Of a DNA stretch of 64,000 nucleotides, positions 1 through 8,360 are shown piece by piece. The DNA lies in NCBI RefSeq assembly GCF_001905825.1, contig NZ_LIVV01000013.1:88990-152989 (forward strand). The letters run 5' to 3'. The stretch is from Streptomyces sp. CB02009. Its GTDB lineage: Bacteria; Actinomycetota; Actinomycetes; Streptomycetales; Streptomycetaceae. Both the position numbers and the translations under genes were made by a program. Under the pieces are notes generated by a model. It worked only from the letters and a program-made list of their open reading frames with translations. It was not told the origin of the DNA and did not search any database. Every line of letters starts with the position of its first letter. The first letter of the stretch is position 1.

Positions 1-704
1 ATCGTGTTGAAGCTGGCGGCCAGCCTGGTCACCTCGTCCTGCCGGCCCGGCGGGCCCGCCGGCAGCTCGATGCGGTGGCGCGGGTCCCGGGTCGCCGCGA
101 TCCGCTCGGCGGTCGAGGTCAGCCGGGCCACCGGGGCCAGGCCCGCGCGCGACACGGCATACCCGAGCAGTCCGGCCAGCAGAACCCCCACCCCGCCGAC
201 CCCCGCAAGCAGCACGGCCGCCTGCCGCACACCCTTCTCCACCGGGTCCGCCCGCAGTGCCACCTGGAGGGCCAGCCCGTCCCCGAACGGCGTGGTCAGC
301 ATGCGCAGCGGCTGCCCGAACCGGCTGACGTTGCTGTAGTACGGGGCCCGCTTCCCCGCCGCCACCTCCCGTACGGGCGGGGAGACGGGCAACGGATACG
401 GCTCGCCCGGGTCCACCGCCGGGTCGGCAGGGACGATCTGGGCGCAGGCGGGCGCAGAGAGGTAGCGGCACTCGCCCGCCACGACCTGAGGACCCTCCCC
501 CCGGTTCTCCTGGATCACCCGGGTCGCGGACTGGGTGAGGGACAGGTCGAGCTGGTGCAGCAGTTCGTAGCGGATGACGAAGAACGCCGCCGCGCACACC
601 CCGACCGCGACCAGCGCCACAGCGGCCGAGGCAGCCAGCGCGAGGCGCGTACGGAGCGGCCGCCTGCGCCGCCAGCGGGCGCCCAGCCTCCGTACCCCGC
701 TCAC
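1..704 (-). CDS. Sensor histidine kinase, N-terminal part (runs off window)
   Basis: Only the first ~234 residues lie in the window. A GTG start overlaps the response-regulator stop (GTGA), so the two genes are translationally coupled. An Arg-rich N-terminus is followed by a membrane segment (LALAASAAVALVAVGVCAAA), an extracellular sensor region, and a second membrane segment. Near the window edge is a HAMP-like stretch (TAERIAATRDPRHRIELP, then DEVTRLAASFNT). The HisKA and ATPase domains lie outside the window. It should phosphorylate the adjacent regulator; the signal is unknown, although the divergent cell-envelope genes suggest an envelope cue. Confidence 0.9.
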   Translation of the reverse strand, partial: MSGVRRLGARWRRRRPLRTRLALAASAAVALVAVGVCAAAFFVIRYELLHQLDLSLTQSATRVIQENRGEGPQVVAGECRYLSAPACAQIVPADPAVDPGEPYPLPVSPPVREVAAGKRAPYYSNVSRFGQPLRMLTTPFGDGLALQVALRADPVEKGVRQAAVLLAGVGGVGVLLAGLLGYAVSRAGLAPVARLTSTAERIAATRDPRHRIELPAGPPGRQDEVTRLAASFNT

Positions 705-1429
705 ACCACGTCCAGCCGGTAGCCGAGCCCGTGCACGGTGTGGACGAGGCGCGGCTCACCGCCCGCCTCCAGTTTCCGCCGCAGATAACCCACGTACACC
801 GCGAGCGAGTTGGAATCGGGCCCGAAGTCCCGGCCCCAGACCCGCTCCAGGATCACCTCGCGCGGCAGCACCTGGCCCGGATGCCGAAGGAGGAGCTCCA
901 GCAGGGAGGCCTCGGTGCGGGAGAACTCCACCGGACGGCTGCCCCGCCGCCCGGTGCGCGTCACCGGATCCAGCGTCAGATCCGCGAACGCCAGGTCCCC
1001 GCCCGGGGCGGGCGGCGCGGCCCGCCGCAGCAACGCCCGCACCCGCGCCACCAGCTCGTCAAGGGCGAACGGCTTCACCAGATAGTCGTCGGCGCCGGCC
1101 TCCAGCCCGTCCACCCGCTCGCTCACCGACGACAGAGCGGTCAGCACCAGCACCGGCGTCCGGTCCTCCACCGCCCGCAGCCGCCGGCAGACCGCGAGGC
1201 CGTCCAGCACCGGCATCATCACGTCAAGGACCAGCGCGTCCGGCTGCCAGGCGGCCACCTCCGACAGCGCCGCCAGGCCGTCGCCGACACCCCGGACCTC
1301 GTACCCCTCGACGCTCAGCCCGTCCTCGACGGCGGCCCGGACGTCCGGTTCGTCCTCGGCCACCAGGATCCTGCTGGTACTCCGCGGACCGCTCGCGCCG
1401 CCCACGCCCGTCCCACTCATGTCGCTCAT
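701..1429 (-). CDS. OmpR-family response regulator
   Basis: A 242-aa regulator. The receiver domain (~res 18-130) shows the acidic pair in VAEDEP, the phospho-acceptor Asp in LVLDVMMPVLDG, the Thr in VLTAL and the Lys in YLVKPF. The C-terminal winged helix (~145-240) ends HTVHGLGYRLDVV. The ATG at 1429 (MSDMSG) is chosen because the upstream in-frame extension looks non-coding. It is co-transcribed with the histidine kinase and divergent from the murG-like/legB-like operon. Direct repeats phased at 11 bp in the shared intergenic region are a plausible binding site. Confidence 0.93.
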   Translation of the reverse strand: MSDMSGTGVGGASGPRSTSRILVAEDEPDVRAAVEDGLSVEGYEVRGVGDGLAALSEVAAWQPDALVLDVMMPVLDGLAVCRRLRAVEDRTPVLVLTALSSVSERVDGLEAGADDYLVKPFALDELVARVRALLRRAAPPAPGGDLAFADLTLDPVTRTGRRGSRPVEFSRTEASLLELLLRHPGQVLPREVILERVWGRDFGPDSNSLAVYVGYLRRKLEAGGEPRLVHTVHGLGYRLDVV

Positions 1430-1452
1430 ACCGTGAAGCCTGCCAAACCGGA

Positions 1453-1469
1453 CTCTTAGAACCCTCTTA
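1453..1469. promoter_or_regulatory. Direct repeat CTCTTA x2, 11 bp apart: candidate response-regulator site
   Basis: Identical CTCTTA hexamers start at 1453 and 1464, one helical turn apart, in the 64-bp gap between the response regulator (-) and the murG-like gene (+). OmpR-type regulators commonly bind head-to-tail repeats with this phasing. That this regulator binds here is inferred from position. Confidence 0.5.
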
Positions 1470-1493
1470 AGCCGTGTCCCGAGAGTGGCGGCC

Positions 1494-2645
1494 ATGCGCA
1501 CACCACTCTCCGTCGTGATCGGTGCGGGCGGCACCGGCGGCCACATCTACCCCGGTCTCGCCCTGGCCGAGGCCCTGCGCCGCGCCGACCCCGACGCGGT
1601 CATCTCCTTCATCGGCACCGAGCGCGGTCTGGAGACGACCCTGATCCCCGCGGCCGGATACCGGCTGCACACCGTCGACATGATCCCCTTCGACCCCGCG
1701 CTCGGCGCGAAACGCTTCCTCCTCCCGGCCGCGCTCCTGCGCTCCGGGGCCCAGGCCCGCTCGGTCCTGCGCACCCAGAAGGCACAGGTCGTCGTCGGGA
1801 TGGGCGGCTACCCGAGCGCCCCGGCCATCGTCGGGGCGAAGATGGCCGGGCTGCCCAGCGTGATCCACGAGTCCAACGCGGTCCCGGGCCGGGCCAACCA
1901 GTTCGCCGCCCGGCTCACCGAACACCTCACCGTCGCCTTCGACGGCAGCCGCGCCCATCTGTCGGGCGGCGAGCGGGCACGGACCGTCGGCATGCCGATC
2001 GCCGCGTCCCTGGCCGCCCTGGACCGACCGGCCCTGCGCGAGGAGGCCCGGCGGGCCTTCGGGATACCCGGGGGAGCGCGGGTCGTCCTCTTCAACGGCG
2101 GCAGCCTCGGCGCGGCCCGCCTCACCGCCGCCGCCGTGGACCTCGCCGCCCGCTGGCAGCACCGCGGCGACGTCCATCTCCTGATCAAGACGGGCCCGGC
2201 CGCGCTCGCGGACACCCGGCGCGGACTCATCGACGCGGGGGCGGGGCCCGTCGCCCAGGCGGTGCCCTACCTGGACCGGATGGATCTCGCCTACGCGGTC
2301 GCCGACCTCGTGGTCTGCCGTGCGGGCTCGGCCACGATCGCCGAACTCGCCACGACCGGGGTACCCGCCGTCCTCGTGCCGTACCCGCACGCCCCCGGCG
2401 ACCACCAGACACACAACGCCCGGGTCCTCTCCGACGCAGGCGCCGCCCATCTCCTCCCCGACGCCGAGACCACCGCCGACCGGCTCGCCGCACTGATCGA
2501 CCCGCTGCTCGCCCACCCCTCGCGGCTCGCCGTGATGGGGCGTGCCGCAGACCCGGGAAGCCACGCCCGCGCCGCCGACCTGCTCGCGGAGACCGTCATC
2601 CGACTCACCGGACAACCCACCACCACAAGGGAGCTCACCTCATGA
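1494..2645 (+). CDS. MurG-like UDP-GlcNAc glycosyltransferase (accessory paralogue)
   Basis: A 383-aa GT-B glycosyltransferase. The N-terminal glycine loop GAGGTGGHIYPGLALAEAL and a C-terminal UDP-sugar region (VCRAGSATIAELATTGVPA, then PYPHAPGDHQTHNA) are MurG hallmarks. MurG transfers GlcNAc to lipid I, but this copy is not in a division/cell-wall cluster: it sits with a two-component system and a LegB-like dehydratase, so it may modify an envelope glycan. The ATG at 1494 is preferred over GTG 1485 because GAGAG sits 8 nt upstream. Its TGA overlaps the next ATG (ATGA). Confidence 0.85.
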   Translation: MRTPLSVVIGAGGTGGHIYPGLALAEALRRADPDAVISFIGTERGLETTLIPAAGYRLHTVDMIPFDPALGAKRFLLPAALLRSGAQARSVLRTQKAQVVVGMGGYPSAPAIVGAKMAGLPSVIHESNAVPGRANQFAARLTEHLTVAFDGSRAHLSGGERARTVGMPIAASLAALDRPALREEARRAFGIPGGARVVLFNGGSLGAARLTAAAVDLAARWQHRGDVHLLIKTGPAALADTRRGLIDAGAGPVAQAVPYLDRMDLAYAVADLVVCRAGSATIAELATTGVPAVLVPYPHAPGDHQTHNARVLSDAGAAHLLPDAETTADRLAALIDPLLAHPSRLAVMGRAADPGSHARAADLLAETVIRLTGQPTTTRELTS

Positions 2646-3649
2646 ACAGCACGACCATCGACTGGACCGGCCGCACCGTCCTGGTGACCGGAGCGGAGGG
2701 ATTCATCGGCTCCACCCTCGTCGACCTGCTCGTCGACCGCGGGGCTCGAGTCAAGGCCTTCGTCCACTACAAGCCCTACGCAGACAAGGGCCACCTCGCC
2801 CGCTACCTCGACGACCCGCACGGCCCGGTCGAGTTCATCGCCGGGGACGTCGGCGACGCGGGCCGGGTCATGGACGCGGTCGAGGGCTGCGACACCGTCT
2901 TCCACCTCGCCGCGCTCATCGGCATCCCCTACAGCTACGACGCGCCGGGCGCGTACGTCCGTACGAACGTCGTCGGAACCGAGAACATCGCCGAGGCGTG
3001 CCGCCGCCACTCCGTACGGCGCCTCCTGCACACCTCCACCAGCGAGGTGTACGGGACCGCGCTCACGGCCCCGATCAGCGAGGACCATCCCCTCCAGCCG
3101 CAGTCGCCCTACTCCGCGTCGAAGATCGGCGCGGACATGATGGCCCTGTCCCACTGGCACGCCTACGAGCTGCCCGTGACCGTCGTACGGCCCTTCAACA
3201 CCTACGGCCCCCGCCAGTCGGCCCGCGCCGTCATCCCCACGATCCTCGCCCAACTGCACGCCGGAGCCCGCGAGATCCGCCTCGGCTCGCTGACCCCGAC
3301 CCGCGACTTCACCTACGTCACCGACACCGCGGCCGGGTTCCTGGCGCTGGCGGGCTGCGACCGGGCACTGGGGGAGAGCGTCAACCTCGGCACCGGCCGG
3401 GAGATCTCGATCGGAGACCTCGCGAAGGCCCTCGTCACCGCCTCCGGCCGGGACGCCGAGGTCGTCGTGGACCCGGCGCGGCTGCGACCCTCCGGCAGCG
3501 AGGTCCACCGGCTGCTCTCGGACAACACGCGGGCCCGCACCTGGGCGGGCTGGGAGCCTGCAGTCGACCTGGAGGAAGGCCTGGAGCGGACCTCGGCATG
3601 GGTGGCGGACCATCTGCACCTCTTCGCCCCGGGGCGCTACCAGGTCTGA
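2642..3649 (+). CDS. LegB-like NAD-dependent sugar-nucleotide 4,6-dehydratase (SDR)
   Basis: A 335-aa extended SDR. The Rossmann motif is TGAEGFIG (res ~17-24); the catalytic set is the Thr/Ser of HTSTSEVYG plus YSASK. Segments such as AALIGIPYSYDAPGAYV, SPYSASKIGAD and RPFNTYGPRQSARAVIPT closely match LegB-type UDP-sugar 4,6-dehydratases as I recall them, rather than GalE. The gene overlaps the murG-like gene by 4 bp, so dehydratase and glycosyltransferase probably act on one glycan. Substrate unknown; no other legionaminic-acid genes are visible. Confidence 0.82.
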   Translation: MNSTTIDWTGRTVLVTGAEGFIGSTLVDLLVDRGARVKAFVHYKPYADKGHLARYLDDPHGPVEFIAGDVGDAGRVMDAVEGCDTVFHLAALIGIPYSYDAPGAYVRTNVVGTENIAEACRRHSVRRLLHTSTSEVYGTALTAPISEDHPLQPQSPYSASKIGADMMALSHWHAYELPVTVVRPFNTYGPRQSARAVIPTILAQLHAGAREIRLGSLTPTRDFTYVTDTAAGFLALAGCDRALGESVNLGTGREISIGDLAKALVTASGRDAEVVVDPARLRPSGSEVHRLLSDNTRARTWAGWEPAVDLEEGLERTSAWVADHLHLFAPGRYQV

Positions 3650-3968
3650 TCGGCGCCAAGAGACGCCCGGCTCACCACCGCGCCCCTGTCCTCGTCGGGG
3701 AGCGGAGTTCACGCTCCTCCTCCGGGAGCGTCCGCAGGGCGTCCCGCTCCGTCCGAAAAGCAGCGAGCCGGACGGCAGTAGGCGGCAGCGGAACACAGGG
3801 AGCACCGAGATGCAGGTCCGTCCGTGGCGCCGCGGCCCCATGCGACCGAGCACGCCGCTTCCACACGCTTCCGTGCGCGTGGAAGCGACCGGGGCGGGTG
3901 CATCCGAGCGGGGCCGGAGGACGGAAACCCAGGTGTCGGAACGGCGCGATCGTTGAAAGGGAGCCCTG
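3650..3968. promoter_or_regulatory. tspO upstream region with inverted repeat
   Basis: No convincing gene is seen in these 319 bp. A perfect 9-bp inverted repeat, CGCTTCCAC (3856-3864) and GTGGAAGCG (3879-3887) with a 14-nt loop, lies about 80 bp before tspO. It could be an operator or a terminator of the upstream operon; it lacks a T-tract. Confidence 0.45.
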
Positions 3969-4472
3969 GTGTCCGAAGTGGTCGATCGAGTGACCGCACA
4001 TGGCGGAAGAGCGTGGGCCGCCCTGATCGGCTTCTTGCTTGCGGTGTACGCCGTCGCGGCGGTGGGCGCCCTCGCCTCCGCAGATGCCGCGTCGGTCTAC
4101 ACGTCACTGGACCTGCCGGCCTGGGCTCCTCCCGCTTGGCTGTTCGGCCCTGTCTGGACCGTCCTCTACGCCACGATCGGTGTTGCCGCATGGTATGTCT
4201 GGCGGCGACAGGCCGCGCCGAACAGGAAGCCGGCGATGGCGTGGTGGGTGGTGCAACTGGCCCTCAACCTCGGCTGGACCCCTCTGTTCTTCGGGCTGGG
4301 TGCCTACGGCGCCGCGCTCATCGAGATCCTTCTCCTGGTGGTCGCGACGGGCGTCACGATCCTGCTGTTCAGCCGCGTGTCCAAAGCCGCAGCGCTCCTG
4401 CTCGTGCCCTACCTGGGCTGGGTGTGCTTCGCCACGGCCCTCAACGCGGCGATCTGGGCGGCGAACGGCTGA
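3969..4472 (+). CDS. tspO: TspO/MBR family tryptophan-rich sensory membrane protein
   Basis: A 167-aa, five-helix membrane protein. The family signature is clear: PAWAPPAWLFGPVWTVLY after the first helix, then WWVVQLALNLGWTPLFFG and PYLGWVCFATALNAAIW. TspO proteins bind porphyrins and other hydrophobic ligands and are linked to stress and tetrapyrrole homeostasis. The GTG start follows GAAAGGGAG at good spacing. It is preceded by a 320-bp non-coding stretch, so probably has its own promoter. Confidence 0.92.
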   Translation: MSEVVDRVTAHGGRAWAALIGFLLAVYAVAAVGALASADAASVYTSLDLPAWAPPAWLFGPVWTVLYATIGVAAWYVWRRQAAPNRKPAMAWWVVQLALNLGWTPLFFGLGAYGAALIEILLLVVATGVTILLFSRVSKAAALLLVPYLGWVCFATALNAAIWAANG

Positions 4473-4635
4473 CGGGCTCGAACTGCCCGAGGTGAAGGCG
4501 TCCGTCGTGGCATCCGCGCCAGCTGGGCCGGCCCGCACGAGCGTCGTAGCCATAGGGCCGGCGGTCGCGAGGTGGCTGGGGCGTGCCGATGGCTGGGCCG
4601 CCTGCCGTTGTTCAGTTGTTCAGTTGTTCAGCTGT

Positions 4636-5721
4636 TCAGCGCATGAGGGCGGCGAGGAGGTCGGATCCGAGGGTCGTGACGTGTGTGTGATCGAGGGTGT
4701 AGTGGACGTAGCGTCCCTGCCTCCGGGCGGTGAGGAGACCTGCGCGGCGCAGGACGGCCAGGTGGCGGGAGACCTCCGGGGGAGTGAGCTTCCAGGCGTG
4801 GGCGAGTTCGCTGTTGGTGTGCGGGCCGCGGGCGAGGGTGCGGAGAAGCCGGAGCCGTACGGGGTGTGCCAGTGCTTCGAGTCGAAGGGCGACGGTTTCC
4901 TGCGCCATGGGCTGTGACGGGTTGTGCGGGGTCGCGGGGTACTGCACGACCGGGGGCCGTCCGGGTGCGTGGATGACCACCAGGTGTGGACGGCCGTAGG
5001 TGCTGGGGATGAAGGTGACGCCCTGGTCGTGGGCGGTGGTGGTGTTGTCCTGGAGTTGATCCACGATGATGCTGTTGCCGTCGGGTGCCAGGGTGACCGC
5101 GCTGGAGACGGAGCCGAGAGTTGCTTCGATCCCGTGTCGTGTCAGCAGGTCGTTCTTCTGCCGTAGGTCGGCGGCGAGTTCCGTGGCGATGGCGGTCCAG
5201 GCGGTGTCGAAGAACGCCGAGGCGCAGTGTTCGAGGGTGCGGCGTATCTGTGCTCGTACGGCGGTCGGGTCGGTGAGGAGCCGTTCCGCGAAGGCTTCCT
5301 GGAGTGCCCCGCGGGCTTGGGCGAGGTCCAGGGCGCCCGCTCGTGCGGCTCGGTCGGCGAGTGGTGACGGTGCTGGAAAGTGGAGGCGGTTGTTGCCGCA
5401 TGTGGTGGTGAGTGCGGTGGCGACGTACGTCTCGTCGTCGATCCGGTCCAGGTCGTCGAGCTCTGCCGTGAGGGTGCGTCGGGGGCGGGCGGGGACGAGG
5501 AAGTCGGCTCGTGAGGAGCGCCAGAGGAACTGGGCTTCTCTCAGCTGCCGGGCCAGCTCGGGCGGCATCGTGGCCCAGACGCCGTCGGCCCAGTCGGCCA
5601 GCTGGGGGTGGTGAGCGGGCTCGGCCAAGACGTGCAGCATCGCAGTCAGCTCGGCCAGGGGGGAGGCAGCGAACCGCAGCCGTCCGGGAGGCAGTCCGGT
5701 GATGTCGATGCGCAGCGTCAT
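4636..5721 (-). CDS. DUF5937/ArsR-type winged-helix regulator
   Basis: A 361-aa protein with a long N-terminal domain (~1-270) typical of DUF5937 proteins and a C-terminal ArsR-type winged helix (ALRLEALAHPVRLRLLRTL, then LTPPEVSRHLAVLRRAGLL, ending in the wing RQGRYVHYTLD). No metal-binding cysteine cluster is seen, so the inducer is probably an organic ligand sensed by the N-terminal part. It is divergent from an MFS exporter, with a palindrome between them, and probably represses both genes until ligand binds. Confidence 0.85.
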   Translation of the reverse strand: MTLRIDITGLPPGRLRFAASPLAELTAMLHVLAEPAHHPQLADWADGVWATMPPELARQLREAQFLWRSSRADFLVPARPRRTLTAELDDLDRIDDETYVATALTTTCGNNRLHFPAPSPLADRAARAGALDLAQARGALQEAFAERLLTDPTAVRAQIRRTLEHCASAFFDTAWTAIATELAADLRQKNDLLTRHGIEATLGSVSSAVTLAPDGNSIIVDQLQDNTTTAHDQGVTFIPSTYGRPHLVVIHAPGRPPVVQYPATPHNPSQPMAQETVALRLEALAHPVRLRLLRTLARGPHTNSELAHAWKLTPPEVSRHLAVLRRAGLLTARRQGRYVHYTLDHTHVTTLGSDLLAALMR

Positions 5722-5760
5722 CCCTCCATCATCGAGGGCCGGGCAGCCGTTGACGCCGTT

Positions 5761-5781
5761 GGTTGACGATGTACGTCAACC
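5761..5781. promoter_or_regulatory. Palindromic operator GGTTGACG-N5-CGTCAACC
   Basis: Perfect 8-bp arms separated by ATGTA, midway between the regulator start (5721, -) and the MFS start (5821, +). A further GTTGACG lies just upstream at ~5749. The form fits a dimeric ArsR-type regulator, and the position would control both divergent promoters. Confidence 0.7.
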
Positions 5782-5820
5782 AGCGTGCCGTGTCGGCGGC
5801 CCGGCTTCAGCTTGGGCGCT

Positions 5821-7014
5821 ATGCCATCCACCACCCGGACCCAGATCCGTCCCCGCGCCCTCCTGCACGCCTCCGGAGGCCCCCGCTATGCCGTCGCCCT
5901 CACCGTGGACGCGATCGGCACGGGCTTGCTGCGACCGTTCCTGCTGCTGTACGGCGTCATGGTCCTCAGGCTGCCGGCGCCGGAGGCCGGCATCGCGATG
6001 ACAGTCGGAATCGTCGTGGGTCTCCTGTGCATGCCCGCGGTGGGGCGGTGGCTGGACCGGGGCGCGCGCAGCACGGTCGTGGCGGCGTCGATGCTCGTGC
6101 GGGTGCTGGGAGTGGTGCTGCTGCTGGCCACTCCGGAGGGCAGTGCGGAGCTGTTCACCATGGCCGCGCTCTTCCTCGGCGTCGGCAACCAGACGTGGCC
6201 GGCCGCCCATGCCGCTCTCGTCGCGACCGTCGCCCACGGGCGTGAACGCGACGCCGCCCTCGCAGCGGCCCGCGCCCTGCGCAACGCCGGCCTGGGCGCT
6301 GGTGCCCTCCTGGCCACCGTATGCCTGGCGGGCGGTACTACCGCGTTGCGGTCTCTGGCGGTCGTCACCGCGCTGGCCTACCTGGTTGCGGCGGCGCTGA
6401 CCTGGTCCGTTCGCGTGCACGCCCGCCCAGCCTCTCCCGCTGCGGTCGTGGCCGGGGGCGCCGAGTCCGCACCCCGGATGGGTGCGCTGCTCGCCGCCAA
6501 CGTGATCTATGCCTTCTGCCTCAACGTTCCGGAGATCGCGCTGCCTCTGGTTCTGGTGACGCAGATGCACGCTTCCCCCATGTGGCCCGCGGTCATCTTC
6601 GTGGCCAACACGGTGCTGGTGGTCACCTTGCAGGTCCCCGTCACCGTCCTGCTGTCCCGCTTCCCCCGGCGGTCTGTGCTGGTGGTCGCCGGTGCGGTGC
6701 TGACCGCTTCCTACCTCGGGTTCCTCGCGGCCGTGTCCATCGGGCACGGCTGGGCTGCCCCGGCCGTCGCGGTGGTGTCGGTGCTGTGCACCTTCGGAGA
6801 GATCATCTATGCGGGCAGTGCCACCGCGCTCGTCACCGCTCTCGCCCCGGCGCATGCCCTCGGTCGAGTCCTCGCCCGCTTCCAGCTCTCCACAGGGTTC
6901 GGGCTGGCCGTCTCTCCGGCGGCCCTCACCGCTCTCGCACCCCACGGCCCCGTTGCCCTCTGGGGCGGCCTTGCCGCCGGGACGCTCCTGGCTGCCTGCG
7001 CTGTCGCTGCCTGA
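5821..7014 (+). CDS. MFS transporter
   Basis: A 397-aa major facilitator superfamily protein with about 12 hydrophobic helices. The first cytoplasmic loop carries the family motif region PAVGRWLDRGARSTVV. The ATG at 5821 is chosen over GTG 5785, which adds 12 unconvincing residues next to the operator. Its partner regulator suggests export of a small toxic compound or metabolite; substrate unknown. Confidence 0.87.
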   Translation: MPSTTRTQIRPRALLHASGGPRYAVALTVDAIGTGLLRPFLLLYGVMVLRLPAPEAGIAMTVGIVVGLLCMPAVGRWLDRGARSTVVAASMLVRVLGVVLLLATPEGSAELFTMAALFLGVGNQTWPAAHAALVATVAHGRERDAALAAARALRNAGLGAGALLATVCLAGGTTALRSLAVVTALAYLVAAALTWSVRVHARPASPAAVVAGGAESAPRMGALLAANVIYAFCLNVPEIALPLVLVTQMHASPMWPAVIFVANTVLVVTLQVPVTVLLSRFPRRSVLVVAGAVLTASYLGFLAAVSIGHGWAAPAVAVVSVLCTFGEIIYAGSATALVTALAPAHALGRVLARFQLSTGFGLAVSPAALTALAPHGPVALWGGLAAGTLLAACAVAA

Positions 7015-7032
7015 GCATGCTCGACCGCGAGT

Positions 7033-7064
7033 CACCACACACCGCAGTTTGCGGGTGCGTGGTG
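7033..7064 (+). terminator. Imperfect hairpin downstream of the MFS gene
   Basis: CACCAC...GTGGTG outer arms with an inner ACCGCA/TGCGGGT pairing around a short loop, about 20 bp past the MFS stop. No T-run, as is common in Streptomyces. The ~380 bp that follow, to 7443, show no convincing gene. Confidence 0.45.
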
Positions 7065-7443
7065 TCGGGTCAGTGCCGGGGCGGCGGGTGCGGATGGCTC
7101 GTGGCCCTCCTCGGCCGCGCTGTCTGGAATGGGGCCTGGACGCTTCCCGGTGACGTCGCTGTGCCGCTGCTACCTGGGCCAGGCCTTCTCGGCAGTTCGG
7201 CGTGCTGTCGCAGCTCGCGCTGCCGGCCACGGGAAGCGAGCACCTCCACCAAGGCGTCGATCACTTTCCACTGGGCAACCACGCGCTGCGGACCACTCCG
7301 TGCAGACGCCGTCGGGCCCCGGGTGCTCTCCGTGAGATTCCTTCGGCACCGGTGTCACGTATCGAGCAGCTCCCCGTACTGAGCAATGCCGGTACCCACC
7401 GGTGAACGATGCGCTTCACTGGACGCTCAGGGGAGGAATCGCG

Positions 7444-7689
7444 ATGGAAGTCTCGCTTCTGGCCGCAGGGCTGTGCGCTGTCTCATACCTTGCACGATGC
7501 TTCACGGTCTGGTGCCGAGCTCGGCGCGAGCAGGAGGCAGCCATGTCTCAGCACCGTGCGGGAACGACAATGGCCGTGGAGCTCCCGGACGGCAGCCGAG
7601 TGCGGATGCGGTCCGCGTCCGGTGACGAGGTCCTGATCGAGGTGGGCCGGCAGCGGTCCCGGGGGCGTCGAGTGCCGCATGGCGGATGA
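7444..7689 (+). CDS. Small membrane-anchored protein, possibly EACC1-like
   Basis: 81 aa from ATG 7444, with a strong ribosome site (AGGGGAGG) 8 nt upstream. A hydrophobic N-terminal helix (VSLLAAGLCAVSYLARCFTV) is followed by a charged linker and a short beta region (MAVELPDGSRVRMRSASGDE). The helix plus 'ELPDGSRV' arrangement recalls the C-terminal half of EACC1, a constant component of actinobacterial caspase/peptidase conflict systems, but the ferredoxin-like N-terminal half is absent. The next ORF overlaps it by 11 bp. Assignment is tentative. Confidence 0.5.
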   Translation: MEVSLLAAGLCAVSYLARCFTVWCRARREQEAAMSQHRAGTTMAVELPDGSRVRMRSASGDEVLIEVGRQRSRGRRVPHGG

Positions 7690-8275
7690 GACGGCACCGC
7701 TTCGTCGCACCGGGCAAGGGGCTTCGCCAGGGTGGCCGACTGAGGCTCTGGCGGCCCTCCTGGTGGGGCTGGAAGAGCTTGGAACCCACGTCTCCACAGA
7801 GAACGCCGGCATCCTTGCCGACACCAAGAGCGACTTGCGTGCTGTTCTTGGGTCCAAGGAACGAACGCGACTCCCGCGCATTCTGTCGACCATCGCGGCG
7901 GCCGCGGCAGCGGAAGGGGCCAATGGGGCGCCGGTCCTTGACCTGGTGAGAACCGCTCTCCACGAGCTGTACGGGCGCGTAGGCGCTATCGCAGGGCTCG
8001 CCGGCACGACTGGCGAGCCCTTGGTCCGCACATGCGAGAGCCTGCCCGGCATCGGCCACTGCAACCAGCAGGCGTTGCCCCCAGCCGCCGTCGCGCTACA
8101 ACAGCGCAGTAGTCCTCGAGCGGCCACTTCGCCCCGTCCGCGGACTCGCCGAGCAGCGGCGCGTCAGAAGCGGCATGAAGCAGGCCCAGGGCCGGGGGCG
8201 TGGGGTTTCCACACCAAGGGGGGCGGAGGGCAGTTGTCGTCGATTCGCGCGAGCCGTCCACGACCGCTGCATTGA
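7679..8275 (+). CDS. Hypothetical protein, overlaps preceding gene
   Basis: 198 aa, not recognised. Residues ~20-120 look like a genuine alanine-rich helical domain (LAALLVGLEELGTHVSTENA, later VLDLVRTALHELYGRVG). The last ~70 residues are Arg/Pro/Ala-rich and resemble out-of-frame GC-rich DNA, so the gene may carry a frameshift near 8080. Its 11-bp overlap with the small membrane-anchored protein suggests a two-gene operon. Confidence 0.45.
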   Translation: MADETAPLRRTGQGASPGWPTEALAALLVGLEELGTHVSTENAGILADTKSDLRAVLGSKERTRLPRILSTIAAAAAAEGANGAPVLDLVRTALHELYGRVGAIAGLAGTTGEPLVRTCESLPGIGHCNQQALPPAAVALQQRSSPRAATSPRPRTRRAAARQKRHEAGPGPGAWGFHTKGGGGQLSSIRASRPRPLH

Positions 8276-8360
8276 GCGCCGAGATGGATGGCGGGTCGGG
8301 GGCGTGCCTGCTCATACCACCGGTTCTTGGCTCGTGGCCTTTGGCCCGTGATGGCTCGGC

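Noticed and set aside
7070..7282. 70-aa minus-strand ORF starting MVAQWKVIDALVEVLASRG
   Set aside because: First ~25 residues look protein-like but the rest is Pro/Arg/His-rich shadow; no start signal, possibly a tiny relic only.
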